Positions 1-6,300 of a DNA stretch of 8,950 bases are shown one piece after another. The stretch is from Eubacteriales bacterium (GTDB taxonomy: Bacteria > Bacillota > Clostridia > Oscillospirales > CAG-382): the NCBI GenBank assembly GCA_028701715.1, contig JAQVQF010000087.1:1-8950 (forward strand), written 5' to 3'. The notes beneath the pieces are model-generated. The model worked only from the letters and a program-made list of their open reading frames with translations, ran no database searches and was not told where the DNA came from. The number at the start of each line of letters is the position of its first letter. Positions within the stretch are counted from its first letter, which is position 1. Made by a program: the position numbers and the translations under genes.

Positions 1-1
1 A

Positions 2-169
2 GCCTCTCTCACCGACTTTGCCGCAAAGCTTGAAAAAGCGGTAGTCATGACGGTTGAGAACGGCTATATGACAAAGGGACTCTGCGCGCTTTCCGACCTT
101 GAAAACAAGGTGTCGTTGAATACCGACGCTTTTATAAGTAAAATAAAGGAAACGCTCGATACGCTTTAA
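2..169 (+). CDS. C-terminal end of NADP-dependent isocitrate dehydrogenase (partial)
   Basis: The window opens inside this gene; the last 55 codons are present and end at TAA 167-169. The tail contains VENGYMTKGLC followed by a helical end (KIKETLDTL). This resembles the C-terminus of the eukaryote-like, homodimeric NADP-isocitrate dehydrogenases, where a 'VE-x-G-x-MTKDL' segment precedes the last helix. That enzyme oxidatively decarboxylates isocitrate to 2-oxoglutarate in the cytoplasm, yielding NADPH. The catalytic residues lie upstream of the window, so the assignment rests on the tail alone. A strong intrinsic terminator follows 77 bases downstream, so the gene ends its transcription unit and is not co-transcribed with the surface-protein gene. 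Another member of the isocitrate/isopropylmalate dehydrogenase superfamily is the main alternative. Confidence 0.7.
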   Translation, partial: ASLTDFAAKLEKAVVMTVENGYMTKGLCALSDLENKVSLNTDAFISKIKETLDTL

Positions 170-245
170 TTGCATTGATTTTACAAAGAAGCGTCCCCCC
201 TTCCCCTCGGTGAACTTGATATGCTAATATCATCGAAACAACATT

Positions 246-282
246 AAGCCCGTATTCTTTGACGATATACGGGCTTTTTTTT
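246..282 (+). terminator. Rho-independent terminator after the isocitrate-dehydrogenase-like gene
   Basis: A perfect 10-bp stem, AAGCCCGTAT (246-255) with ATACGGGCTT (267-276), closes an 11-base loop. It runs straight into a T tract (275-282). It sits 77 bases after the upstream stop codon and just before the presumed promoter element of the next gene. A smaller 6-bp hairpin, TGATAT/ATATCA, lies upstream at 217-232. Confidence 0.9.
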
Positions 283-289
283 AATTGCC

Positions 290-299
290 GCATACAATA
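290..299 (+). promoter_or_regulatory. Candidate mother-cell sigma (SigE/SigK-type) -10 element
   Basis: GCATACAATA at 290-299 matches the B. subtilis SigE -10 CATACAAT exactly and the SigK pattern CATA-N3-TA. It lies about 50 bases before the ATG of the C1q-like surface-protein gene, a sensible distance for a promoter. No good -35 is visible, because that position falls in the preceding terminator's T tract. The call rests on the -10 match plus the spore-surface nature of the product. Confidence 0.4.
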
Positions 300-351
300 A
301 TAAAGAGGGAATTTTAAGATTACATCAGCATAGAAAGGGATGGTCATAAAA

Positions 352-948
352 ATGGGCAACTGCAACAATGACGATCTTATATGCGGCAGCGATCTGTGTG
401 ACAGAGGCTGCGAAAACGGAGGCTTTACCATTTTCGGTACCGGCCTTTATTTTCCGCCTTTTCCGCCGCCGCCACCGCCGCCTCCACCGCCGCCGCCTCC
501 ACCTCCACCACCGACACCTCCGACGCCTCCGACACCACCGACACCTCCGCCGCCCGCGACGAGAAATTTTTCTTTTTATTCGGTACGCGGCGCGACGGTC
601 ATATCGGGAGGAACGCTGCCCTTAACCTTGTTTTCGGGTATACCGCTTCCCGTCACCGCCGACGGCATAACGCTGCCCGACGGGAATATGTTAATCTCAT
701 ATTCGTTCCAATGCATGACCGAAAACAATGTGGCGTTTGTTGAAACAGTGCCTTACATAAACGGCGTGCCGATTTCTCCCGGTACGTTCAGAGCCGTCAG
801 GACACCATCGGGACTGCATTCAGAAACGAGCGGCACCTTTATGGCGGTTTCCGACGGCGGTACGGCTTTGTCATTCAGGGCTGTCACCGACGAAGGAGTA
901 TGCATTAACGCCGTTTCGTTTGATTTATTGATAGTTCCGGCGTTTTAA
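352..948 (+). CDS. Cys/Asn-rich, polyproline-stalked C1q-like (BclA-type) surface protein
   Basis: This 198-aa protein has three visible parts. Residues 1-20 are Cys/Asn/Asp-rich (MGNCNNDD, four Cys), as in many small spore-coat proteins. Residues 35-68 are almost pure proline: 17 consecutive Pro, then (TPP) repeats. Residues 71-198 are a beta-rich domain with 'LPDGNMLISYSFQC', 'YINGVPISPG' and a hydrophobic last strand ending LLIVPAF, the pattern of C1q/TNF-like jelly rolls at the C-terminus of BclA/BclB exosporium proteins. In BclA a collagen-like GXX stalk presents the jelly roll; here polyproline seems to replace it (inference). There is no signal peptide, as expected for a protein assembled onto the spore from the mother cell. 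ATG 352 is chosen because the AAAGG at 334-338 lies upstream of it, while it almost touches the alternative ATG at 340 (which adds MVIK). A CATACAATA element precedes the gene. Exact function is unknown. Confidence 0.8.
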   Translation: MGNCNNDDLICGSDLCDRGCENGGFTIFGTGLYFPPFPPPPPPPPPPPPPPPPPTPPTPPTPPTPPPPATRNFSFYSVRGATVISGGTLPLTLFSGIPLPVTADGITLPDGNMLISYSFQCMTENNVAFVETVPYINGVPISPGTFRAVRTPSGLHSETSGTFMAVSDGGTALSFRAVTDEGVCINAVSFDLLIVPAF

Positions 949-960
949 TGACATAAAACC

Positions 961-989
961 TTGATTTTAACACCCCGTTGTGGTATTAT
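961..989 (+). promoter_or_regulatory. SigA-type promoter for the Crp-GHL10-GNAT unit, with flanking dyad
   Basis: TTGATT (961-966), a 17-base spacer and TATTAT (984-989) give a good housekeeping promoter. A perfect 7-bp inverted repeat, ACACCCC (970-976) and GGGGTGT (995-1001), straddles the -10 box and could be an operator. Predicted transcription start is near 996, which would leave only about 14 bases of leader before ATG 1010 and cut into the Shine-Dalgarno sequence. Confidence 0.5.
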
Positions 990-1009
990 TACAGGGGGTG
1001 TGCTACGCT

Positions 1010-1684
1010 ATGCTTAATTACGGGAAAATGACTTCATACCCTATTTTTAAAGGGTTTTCGGCCAAAGATATCGAATGCTTCGTTGCGGCTTCATCCGTCC
1101 GGGTTTCCGCCTTCGGCAGAGGAGATATACTGCTCCGTGAGGGCGATGAGTGCAGAAAAATGGGAATTATAATCGAAGGAAGCTGTACCGGCGAAACTTT
1201 TTCCGAAAGCGGGAGAAGGGAAATCACCGCTTATCTTGGCGAAGGCAGCGTTTTCGGCGACGTGCTTGCCATGTCGGAAAGGGGTATAAGCCCGGTTACC
1301 GTAACCGCCTTGACGGAAGTTTCTGTGATGTATATACCCTTTGAAAAGCTGCTGTCAGGTCAATGCCTGAACAGCGCCGCTTTGCTTAAAAACTTGGCGG
1401 CGATAATATCGGACAAGTATTTCGGTCTGCTGTTTAGGGTTAATTGCCTTTCCAAGCCCACGCTGCGCGAAAAAATACTCTTTTATCTGCATGAAATGCG
1501 GCTCGAATACGGCGCGGCTACCTTTTCCATACCGTTTGACAGAAGCGCGCTGGCGGATTTTTTGTCGGCAGACCGCTCCGCGCTTTCACGCGAGCTTTCA
1601 AGGCTTAAAAAGGAAGGCGTAATAGATTATTATAAAAACACATTCATTCTCAGGGATAATAAAACAAAAAATAAATTATTGTAA
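1010..1684 (+). CDS. Crp/Fnr-family transcriptional regulator
   Basis: The 224-aa product has the two-domain Crp/Fnr layout. Residues about 12-115 form a cyclic-nucleotide-binding-type beta barrel with 'FGRGDILLREGDECRKMGIIIEG' split across strands and the turn VFGDVLAMSE (81-90). Residues about 118-140 form the dimerisation helix, and 150-215 a winged helix-turn-helix with recognition helix around DRSALSRELSRLKKEG (188-203). The phosphate-binding cassette lacks the Arg-Ser (PRSA) of cAMP-binding Crp; here it reads ISPVTV, so cAMP is an unlikely ligand. There is no N-terminal Fnr-type Cys cluster. ATG 1010 is preferred over upstream GTG codons at 980 and 998 because AGGGGGTG (993-1000) lies 9 bases before it. 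It is the first gene of a likely operon with the GHL10 protein and acetyltransferase, and may regulate them and itself. Length is typical for the family. Confidence 0.85.
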   Translation: MLNYGKMTSYPIFKGFSAKDIECFVAASSVRVSAFGRGDILLREGDECRKMGIIIEGSCTGETFSESGRREITAYLGEGSVFGDVLAMSERGISPVTVTALTEVSVMYIPFEKLLSGQCLNSAALLKNLAAIISDKYFGLLFRVNCLSKPTLREKILFYLHEMRLEYGAATFSIPFDRSALADFLSADRSALSRELSRLKKEGVIDYYKNTFILRDNKTKNKLL

Positions 1685-1698
1685 AAGGTGTTGTTTAA

Positions 1699-4272
1699 AT
1701 GAGATTTATTAAAAAACAAGCTTTATCAGCGTTAATGCCGATATTGGCGCTTACGCTCAGCTTCGCTTTAATTATTCCGCTATTCGTTTTTCCGTCCGCA
1801 GCCAAAGCCGACACCGCGTATTCGTATACGGTGGGAGGAATAAACGTGTATCCCAAAACGGGAACGGTCACGGTTTATACAGATGAATACGGAGCGACCT
1901 GCGGCGGCAAGGACAGCTATAACGCATTGGAAATTGTCGTGTCGGAAGGCAGGGTGGTATCCGTCGGCGGCGTTGACAACGCCATACCCGAAGGCGGCTT
2001 TGTCGCCATGGTACGCGGCAGCGGTCTGACGACGGAAATAGAGGCGCTCTCTTTAGGGGAAGGCGATACGGTTATATTTGATGAATTCAATATGGAAATT
2101 CTTTTTATAAACGAAAATTACTCCCCGTTTTATTCCGACACCATAAGCTTTGACAGATATAACTCTACGCGTACCGAAAACACGATTATTATATATAACA
2201 GCGGCGCAACCACCAAAACCAACATCTGGGGCACGGAGGTAGTGGTGGACGCCGAAGGCTTTGTGGCATCGATCGGCGGCAATGACAATACCATACCCAA
2301 AGGAGGCTTTGTCATATCGGCGGTCGGCAAGGACAGAATGGCGGAGCTGACAAACGCGGCGGTCCTCGGCCTTGCGGTTACTGTCGACAACGATGCCAAA
2401 ACCGTCACTTTTGCTTTTTCGAAGGAAAGCATAGTCGGCGGAATGTCGGCGGAATACAATAATTTTGTTTCCGATACGGAAGCGGGCAAGGCCGTTTTCG
2501 CCAATTTGAATTATATCGAAATCGAAAAACTCCTCGCTCAAATGGAATCCTGTCTTAACAGCGCCGATGAGGCGATAAAAGCCGATGATATCGCCGCGGC
2601 GATGGTTAAAAAATACGAATTCGCCAAATTGCAAAGGCAATCGGAAAAGCTGACCGTCGAATACCCCGCGGTGGAGGCAAGAGCTATATGGCTGCGACCG
2701 ACCGCCTCCGACACCCGTATAAAGGTTAACGAAACCGTAAAAGCAATCCATGAAGCCGGTTATAACGCCGTATGTATCGAGCTGTTATTCAATTCCGTCA
2801 CGATTTTCTCGGTGGATACCGACGAATATCTGTTTTCACAGGATCCCTTGCTTAACGGCTTCGACGTGCTGGAAGCTTACATAGACGAATGCCACAAATA
2901 CGGCATAGAGGTACACGGCTGGATGACCTGCTACCGTGTGAGTCACGGCTCTTCCACCAACCGCAATCTCGCGGTGTCCACCCTCAAGCCCGAATGGCTT
3001 TGCATGGCGAAATCCGGTACCGTCGAGGTCGGGGATACCAAGGGATATTTTTTAAATCCCGCTTTGCCGGAAGTGAGCGAATTTCTGTTGAAGTTTTACA
3101 GATATATTTTAAATACCTATTCTCTTGACGGCTTTCAGCTGGATTATATCCGTTATCCCTATGCCGCGGGCGAGGATTTCGGCTACGACGATTACACAAG
3201 GTCGCTTTTTGAGGACGAATACGGCACCGATCCGATAAATCTGACGTCCTCAAGCTCTCTCTGGAATGACTGGTGCAGATTCAGAGCGGCGTTTGTAACC
3301 GATTTTGTGGGCGAGGTTTCACAGCTTGTAAAGGAAATACGCCCGGATATTTATCTTTCCGCCGATGTCGCGCCGGATTACCGCGACGTTTATGCGAAAT
3401 ATATGCAGGAAGCGGAAATATGGCTCACCGAAAAGCTTATCGACATGGCGTTTCCGATGGCATACGGCACAAACGTAGTGCCGCTGTATTCCTCCTTCAC
3501 CGTTGCGGCGGCGGGCGATTACGCTTATGCTTATATAGGGCTCGGCGATTACGGAACCGATATACTCAAGCGCGAAATTGTCGAAACAAGGCAGGCGGGC
3601 GGTGACGGCTTTGCGTTTTTTTCCTGGTCGCAATATGTGAGCGGGAATTATGTTAATGAAATCGCATCCTCCATACTGTCGTGGTCTTCGCTTTCACCCT
3701 CGTATAACGCCTCCGAAGCGCTTCACGCGCAGGCGGAATATATGCTTGAACGCATATCAAGCATTATATATATAAATTCATCGGCTTTGTCGTCGGAAGC
3801 GGAGAATATAGTGACTGACGCGGCGTATGGCATTATGTCAACCCTTAAGAAAAAAACAGCCGAAAGCTGCAAGGATGATATCCAATCGGCGTATGACGGG
3901 CTTAAGCTGCTTGACCTTGACGAAAATGTTAAAACGGCGCTGCTTGCGGACATGGCGAAAGCCCTTAAAATAGCCTCTCTCTCTAAGGACGAAGCTAAAA
4001 GCGTCTATTATGAAACTCATCCGCTGCCCGACAAATATCAGGACGAAGCACCCGGCGATGAAAGCGGAGAAGCTTCTCGGGAAGAATCGGAATCCGCATT
4101 TTCGGAAGAAAGCGATAACGAAAGCGCGACCTTAAGCGAAAAATCGGAAAACGCCGAAAATAATGACGGCATGAACAGAAAAACGATTCTTATTACTGCT
4201 TTCAGCGTGTTAGGCGCAACGCTTGCCGCATTGGCGATATATATTATAATAAAACGGAGGAATTCCAAATGA
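1699..4272 (+). CDS. Secreted, membrane-anchored GHL10-family glycosyl-hydrolase-like protein
   Basis: The 857-aa product begins with a signal peptide (MRFIKKQ, then a hydrophobic core, likely cut after AKA at 35-37). Residues about 55-135 and 163-240 are two copies of one module, each with a 'VVxVGGxDNxIPxGGFV'-like core (89-102 and 190-204). Residues about 325-665 are a GHL10 (DUF187-type) TIM barrel starting EARAIWLRP. It carries DGFQLDYIRYP (477-487), whose D482 sits where the family's conserved acidic residue lies, and a strand IDMAFPMAYG (581-590). After a helical stretch (670-765) comes an acidic Ser/Glu linker (784-822), a transmembrane helix (828-851) and KRRNSK. The barrel should therefore sit outside the cell, tethered at the C-terminus. 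Family members are thought to act on glycans, but substrate and activity cannot be read here. SD AAAAGGTG (1683-1690) overlaps the regulator's stop codon, consistent with co-transcription. Confidence 0.85.
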   Translation: MRFIKKQALSALMPILALTLSFALIIPLFVFPSAAKADTAYSYTVGGINVYPKTGTVTVYTDEYGATCGGKDSYNALEIVVSEGRVVSVGGVDNAIPEGGFVAMVRGSGLTTEIEALSLGEGDTVIFDEFNMEILFINENYSPFYSDTISFDRYNSTRTENTIIIYNSGATTKTNIWGTEVVVDAEGFVASIGGNDNTIPKGGFVISAVGKDRMAELTNAAVLGLAVTVDNDAKTVTFAFSKESIVGGMSAEYNNFVSDTEAGKAVFANLNYIEIEKLLAQMESCLNSADEAIKADDIAAAMVKKYEFAKLQRQSEKLTVEYPAVEARAIWLRPTASDTRIKVNETVKAIHEAGYNAVCIELLFNSVTIFSVDTDEYLFSQDPLLNGFDVLEAYIDECHKYGIEVHGWMTCYRVSHGSSTNRNLAVSTLKPEWLCMAKSGTVEVGDTKGYFLNPALPEVSEFLLKFYRYILNTYSLDGFQLDYIRYPYAAGEDFGYDDYTRSLFEDEYGTDPINLTSSSSLWNDWCRFRAAFVTDFVGEVSQLVKEIRPDIYLSADVAPDYRDVYAKYMQEAEIWLTEKLIDMAFPMAYGTNVVPLYSSFTVAAAGDYAYAYIGLGDYGTDILKREIVETRQAGGDGFAFFSWSQYVSGNYVNEIASSILSWSSLSPSYNASEALHAQAEYMLERISSIIYINSSALSSEAENIVTDAAYGIMSTLKKKTAESCKDDIQSAYDGLKLLDLDENVKTALLADMAKALKIASLSKDEAKSVYYETHPLPDKYQDEAPGDESGEASREESESAFSEESDNESATLSEKSENAENNDGMNRKTILITAFSVLGATLAALAIYIIIKRRNSK

Positions 4273-5438
4273 TTATAAGAGCATTAAGAAAAGACGAGGC
4301 ATATAAAGCAAAGATGCTGATGGGCTGTGCTTTCAATTATTCCGTGGACGGAGCAGCCGAAAAGGAAAGCGATCTCGGCGAGGAAAGCATAGGCGCGTTT
4401 TGCGACGACGGCGAAACGCTCATGGCGCAGGTGGTCGTAAAGCCCTACAAATCGGTTTTCTGCGGCAGCGTCGTAGGCTGCGTCGGCATAGCCGGGGTTT
4501 CCACCTATCCGGAATACCGCAGGAACGGCTGCGTAAAAGCGATTTTCAACGAAATTTTCCGTATCGCTCCCGAAAGGGGATGGACGGTATCCTTCCTGTA
4601 TCCGTTCTCGTACAGATATTACAGAAAATACGGCTATGAGCTGGTTTTGAAGCACAAAACGCTCACTATACCCTTTGATATGCTCACTCATATAGACCGC
4701 AATTCCGACGCGGTGCTGTATAACGGACAGCCCGAGGTGCTCGAGGGTTTGCTTAAGGTTTACAACGAATACGCCCTGACGCGCAACGTCTGCTACTGCC
4801 GCAGCGGTGGCGGCGAATACAGCGACAACCCGGTCAAATCCATGAAATATACATATCTCTGGTATGACGGCGGCAAGCCGAAGTCGTATGCCAAGGTCAA
4901 GCCCGGGCAGGACGGAGCGCTGGAGGTTACCGAGCTTGTATACACCGATCCCGCATCCCTCAAGGGCATACTCGGCTTTTTGCGTCTTTACGACGGGCAG
5001 TTCAAAAAGCTTTACATCCCTTTCCTCGAATACGATTCCCCCGTGGAATATCTCATCGACAGCGACAGAAGCGTCGGTGTCGGCTGCTTCGACGGTGCTC
5101 AGGGGCGCGTTGTCGATATTAAAAAGATACTTGAGATAAACAAATATCCCGAAAACAAAGGAAGTTTGAAAATCAAGATACACGGCGATTTTTACGGCAA
5201 AAATGACGGCGTTTACGGTGTCGTTTATGAAAACGGGAAAAGCGCGGTATACTTTGAGAAAGACGGCGAATACGATGTCGCATTTACAATACAGTCATTC
5301 AGCCGGCTTGTCTTCGGCGACGTCGCGGAATACGCCATACCCTACCTTCCCGGTACGGAAATAAAGGACATGCTCAAGGTAAAAGAGCTTGCGTCCTGCT
5401 TCCCAAGAAGACCGATTAATCTCTTTGAGAGGTTTTAA
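4269..5438 (+). CDS. Eis-like GNAT-family N-acetyltransferase
   Basis: The 389-aa length fits the three-part Eis type: N-terminal GNAT domain, second GNAT-like region and C-terminal SCP2-like domain. The acetyl-CoA pyrophosphate loop is GVSTYPEYRRNG (76-87), the classic V-x(5)-RR-x-G pattern. YYRKYGYE (117-124) aligns with the 'IYGRFGYG' segment of mycobacterial Eis, placing Y118 at the general-acid tyrosine. The chain ends in Phe (LFERF), as Eis does, where the C-terminal carboxylate takes part in catalysis. Eis enzymes transfer acetyl groups to amines such as aminoglycosides or protein lysines; the substrate here is unknown. The start overlaps the upstream stop as ATGA (4269-4272), with a strong GGAGG at 4256-4260, so the two proteins are translationally linked. 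The protein has no signal peptide and is cytoplasmic, unlike its partner. Confidence 0.87.
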   Translation: MIIRALRKDEAYKAKMLMGCAFNYSVDGAAEKESDLGEESIGAFCDDGETLMAQVVVKPYKSVFCGSVVGCVGIAGVSTYPEYRRNGCVKAIFNEIFRIAPERGWTVSFLYPFSYRYYRKYGYELVLKHKTLTIPFDMLTHIDRNSDAVLYNGQPEVLEGLLKVYNEYALTRNVCYCRSGGGEYSDNPVKSMKYTYLWYDGGKPKSYAKVKPGQDGALEVTELVYTDPASLKGILGFLRLYDGQFKKLYIPFLEYDSPVEYLIDSDRSVGVGCFDGAQGRVVDIKKILEINKYPENKGSLKIKIHGDFYGKNDGVYGVVYENGKSAVYFEKDGEYDVAFTIQSFSRLVFGDVAEYAIPYLPGTEIKDMLKVKELASCFPRRPINLFERF

Positions 5439-5444
5439 TTTTAA

Positions 5445-5506
5445 CAGCCTTCCCCCGGGGGGAAGGTGGCAGCCAAAGGTTGACGGATGAGGGGTCTTTT
5501 TCTTAT
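5445..5506 (+). repeat. GC-rich palindromic dispersed-type repeat, possibly serving as terminator
   Basis: CCTTCCCCC (5448-5456) faces GGGGGGAAGG (5457-5466), a 9-bp perfect palindrome with one extra G. A second small hairpin follows, CAGCC-AAA-GGTTG (5470-5482), then GACGGATGAGGGG and a T-rich tail (5495-5503). I recall this arrangement from many Clostridiales intergenic regions, where it is scattered in high copy (memory, not a search). Its position 9 bases after the acetyltransferase stop suggests it may also end that transcript. Its GC content contrasts sharply with the AT-rich DNA that follows. Confidence 0.6.
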
Positions 5507-5512
5507 TTGGAA

Positions 5513-5557
5513 GGAATTAGCGAATAAAAACTTCTTTTTTTCTTCGTTATAAGAATT
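5513..5557 (+). repeat. Copy 1 of the 45-49 base repeat flanking the second C1q-like gene
   Basis: GGAATTAGCGAATAA begins the element, a pyrimidine run follows, and TCGTTATAAGAATT ends it. The same start and end recur at 6252-6300 with a slightly different middle. TAGCGAA can pair with TTCGTTA inside each copy (one G-U), so each can form a hairpin. Confidence 0.7.
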
Positions 5558-5580
5558 TATTTATTGTTATAAAATATGTT

Positions 5581-5608
5581 ACTCAATATATAATCAAAAC
5601 ATATAATA
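5581..5608 (+). promoter_or_regulatory. Candidate SigK-like promoter of the second C1q-like gene
   Basis: CATATAATA at 5600-5608 fits CATA-N3-TA, and an AC dinucleotide (5581-5582) lies 17 bases upstream, as in SigK promoters. The surrounding sequence is very AT-rich and also holds TATAAT at 5589-5594, 5602-5607 and 5607-5612, so a vegetative promoter cannot be excluded. Confidence 0.35.
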
Positions 5609-5636
5609 TAATAGCATCCGATTAAAATACCGATGT

Positions 5637-5643
5637 AAAGGTG
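5637..5643 (+). promoter_or_regulatory. Ribosome-binding site pointing to an ATT start
   Basis: AAAGGTG lies 8 bases before ATT at 5652. The codons between it and the hydrophobic segment contain no ATG, GTG or TTG in this frame until TTG 5691, which has no Shine-Dalgarno sequence of its own. An in-frame TAA at 5649-5651 rules out any earlier start. Confidence 0.55.
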
Positions 5644-5651
5644 TGAGATAA

Positions 5652-6158
5652 ATTAATAATTGCCATAATAATAATAACAGTTGTAGTTTTTTGTTTATTA
5701 TAATTGCATTGCTGGTGGCGGTTATCCTGTTTGTTGTAATTATAACCAGTTCAAGCGATATTGAAGGAATTCAAGCGGAGCTTATTGAAGCAGGCGGTGA
5801 AGTTATACCAGATGGAACCAATGTTATTTTTAATAATGTTATCGCTGATCTGAGCGATGATATAAGTTATGATCCGGCAACAGGAGAATTTACGGTTACT
5901 TCACCGGGGGTTTATATAGTTAACTGGTGGGTGGCACCCGACGGGGCCGGAGCTGCAATTAATATAAGCTTTACTGTTGCGGTTGATGGCGTACCTTACT
6001 CTACCGCGTCGTCACCTATAGTTTCCGTACAGATGGGTGCCAGTGCGATAATTGATATAACAACTGTACCGGCGGTAATAACACTTGTAAATACCACCGG
6101 CGATGATGTATTCATTCCGGATATACCTGTACAAGCGGGTATAGTCATTTACAAATAA
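5652..6158 (+). CDS. Membrane-segment C1q-like (BclA-type jelly-roll) surface protein, probable ATT start
   Basis: From ATT 5652 the product is 168 aa. Residues 1-13 (INNCHNNNNSCSF) are Asn/Cys-rich, like the head of many small spore proteins. Residues 14-32 are a transmembrane segment (LFIIIALLVAVILFVVII). Residues about 50-168 are a C1q-like domain: GTNVIFNNV (54-62), DPATGEFTVTSPGVYIVNWW (73-92) and a last strand ending GIVIYK. The 'YDPATGxFTxxxxGVY' stretch is the hallmark of this fold. The conventional alternative is TTG 5691 (155 aa), but it lacks a Shine-Dalgarno sequence and would discard the Asn/Cys head. The protein likely displays a trimeric jelly roll from a membrane or spore layer (inference). 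The gene is more AT-rich than the upstream operon and lies between two copies of a 45-49 base repeat, hinting at separate acquisition. Confidence 0.75.
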   Translation: MNNCHNNNNSCSFLFIIIALLVAVILFVVIITSSSDIEGIQAELIEAGGEVIPDGTNVIFNNVIADLSDDISYDPATGEFTVTSPGVYIVNWWVAPDGAGAAINISFTVAVDGVPYSTASSPIVSVQMGASAIIDITTVPAVITLVNTTGDDVFIPDIPVQAGIVIYK

Positions 6159-6168
6159 GCATAATTAT

Positions 6169-6208
6169 ATACGGGTTTCGGATGATTTCCGGAATCCGTA
6201 TTATTTAT
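6169..6208 (+). terminator. Terminator-like hairpin after the second C1q-like gene
   Basis: A 14-bp stem (6169-6182 with 6188-6201, two G-U pairs) closes a 5-base loop 10 bases after the stop codon. The following tract, TATTTATAA, is only modestly T-rich, so termination may be partial. Confidence 0.65.
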
Positions 6209-6251
6209 AAACGCCTATTATGTATTTGTATCAGTAAATATATTTTCAATA

Positions 6252-6300
6252 GGAATTAGCGAATAAGATCTTCTTTTCTTTTTTCCTCGTTATAAGAATT
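6252..6300 (+). repeat. Copy 2 of the 45-49 base repeat flanking the second C1q-like gene
   Basis: It shares GGAATTAGCGAATAA at the start and TCGTTATAAGAATT at the end with 5513-5557. The middle is a TTCTTTTCTTTTTTC-like run four bases longer. It is in direct orientation relative to copy 1, 739 bases away. Confidence 0.7.

Noticed and set aside
184..206. C-rich stretch resembling a decayed inverted copy of the 5445 palindromic element
   Set aside because: Only about 14 of 19 positions agree in a low-complexity G/C run, which is too weak.
132..431. 99-codon minus-strand open frame crossing the first terminator
   Set aside because: It overlaps the dehydrogenase end, a strong terminator and the start of the surface-protein gene; the translation has no family features.
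2053..2751. 232-codon minus-strand open frame within the GHL10 gene
   Set aside because: It is a shadow of the plus-strand gene with no Shine-Dalgarno sequence or family resemblance.
4284..5183. Long open frame (299 codons) on the minus strand opposite the acetyltransferase
   Set aside because: It lies wholly inside a well-supported GNAT gene, has no recognisable motif, and reflects the codon bias of the plus strand.
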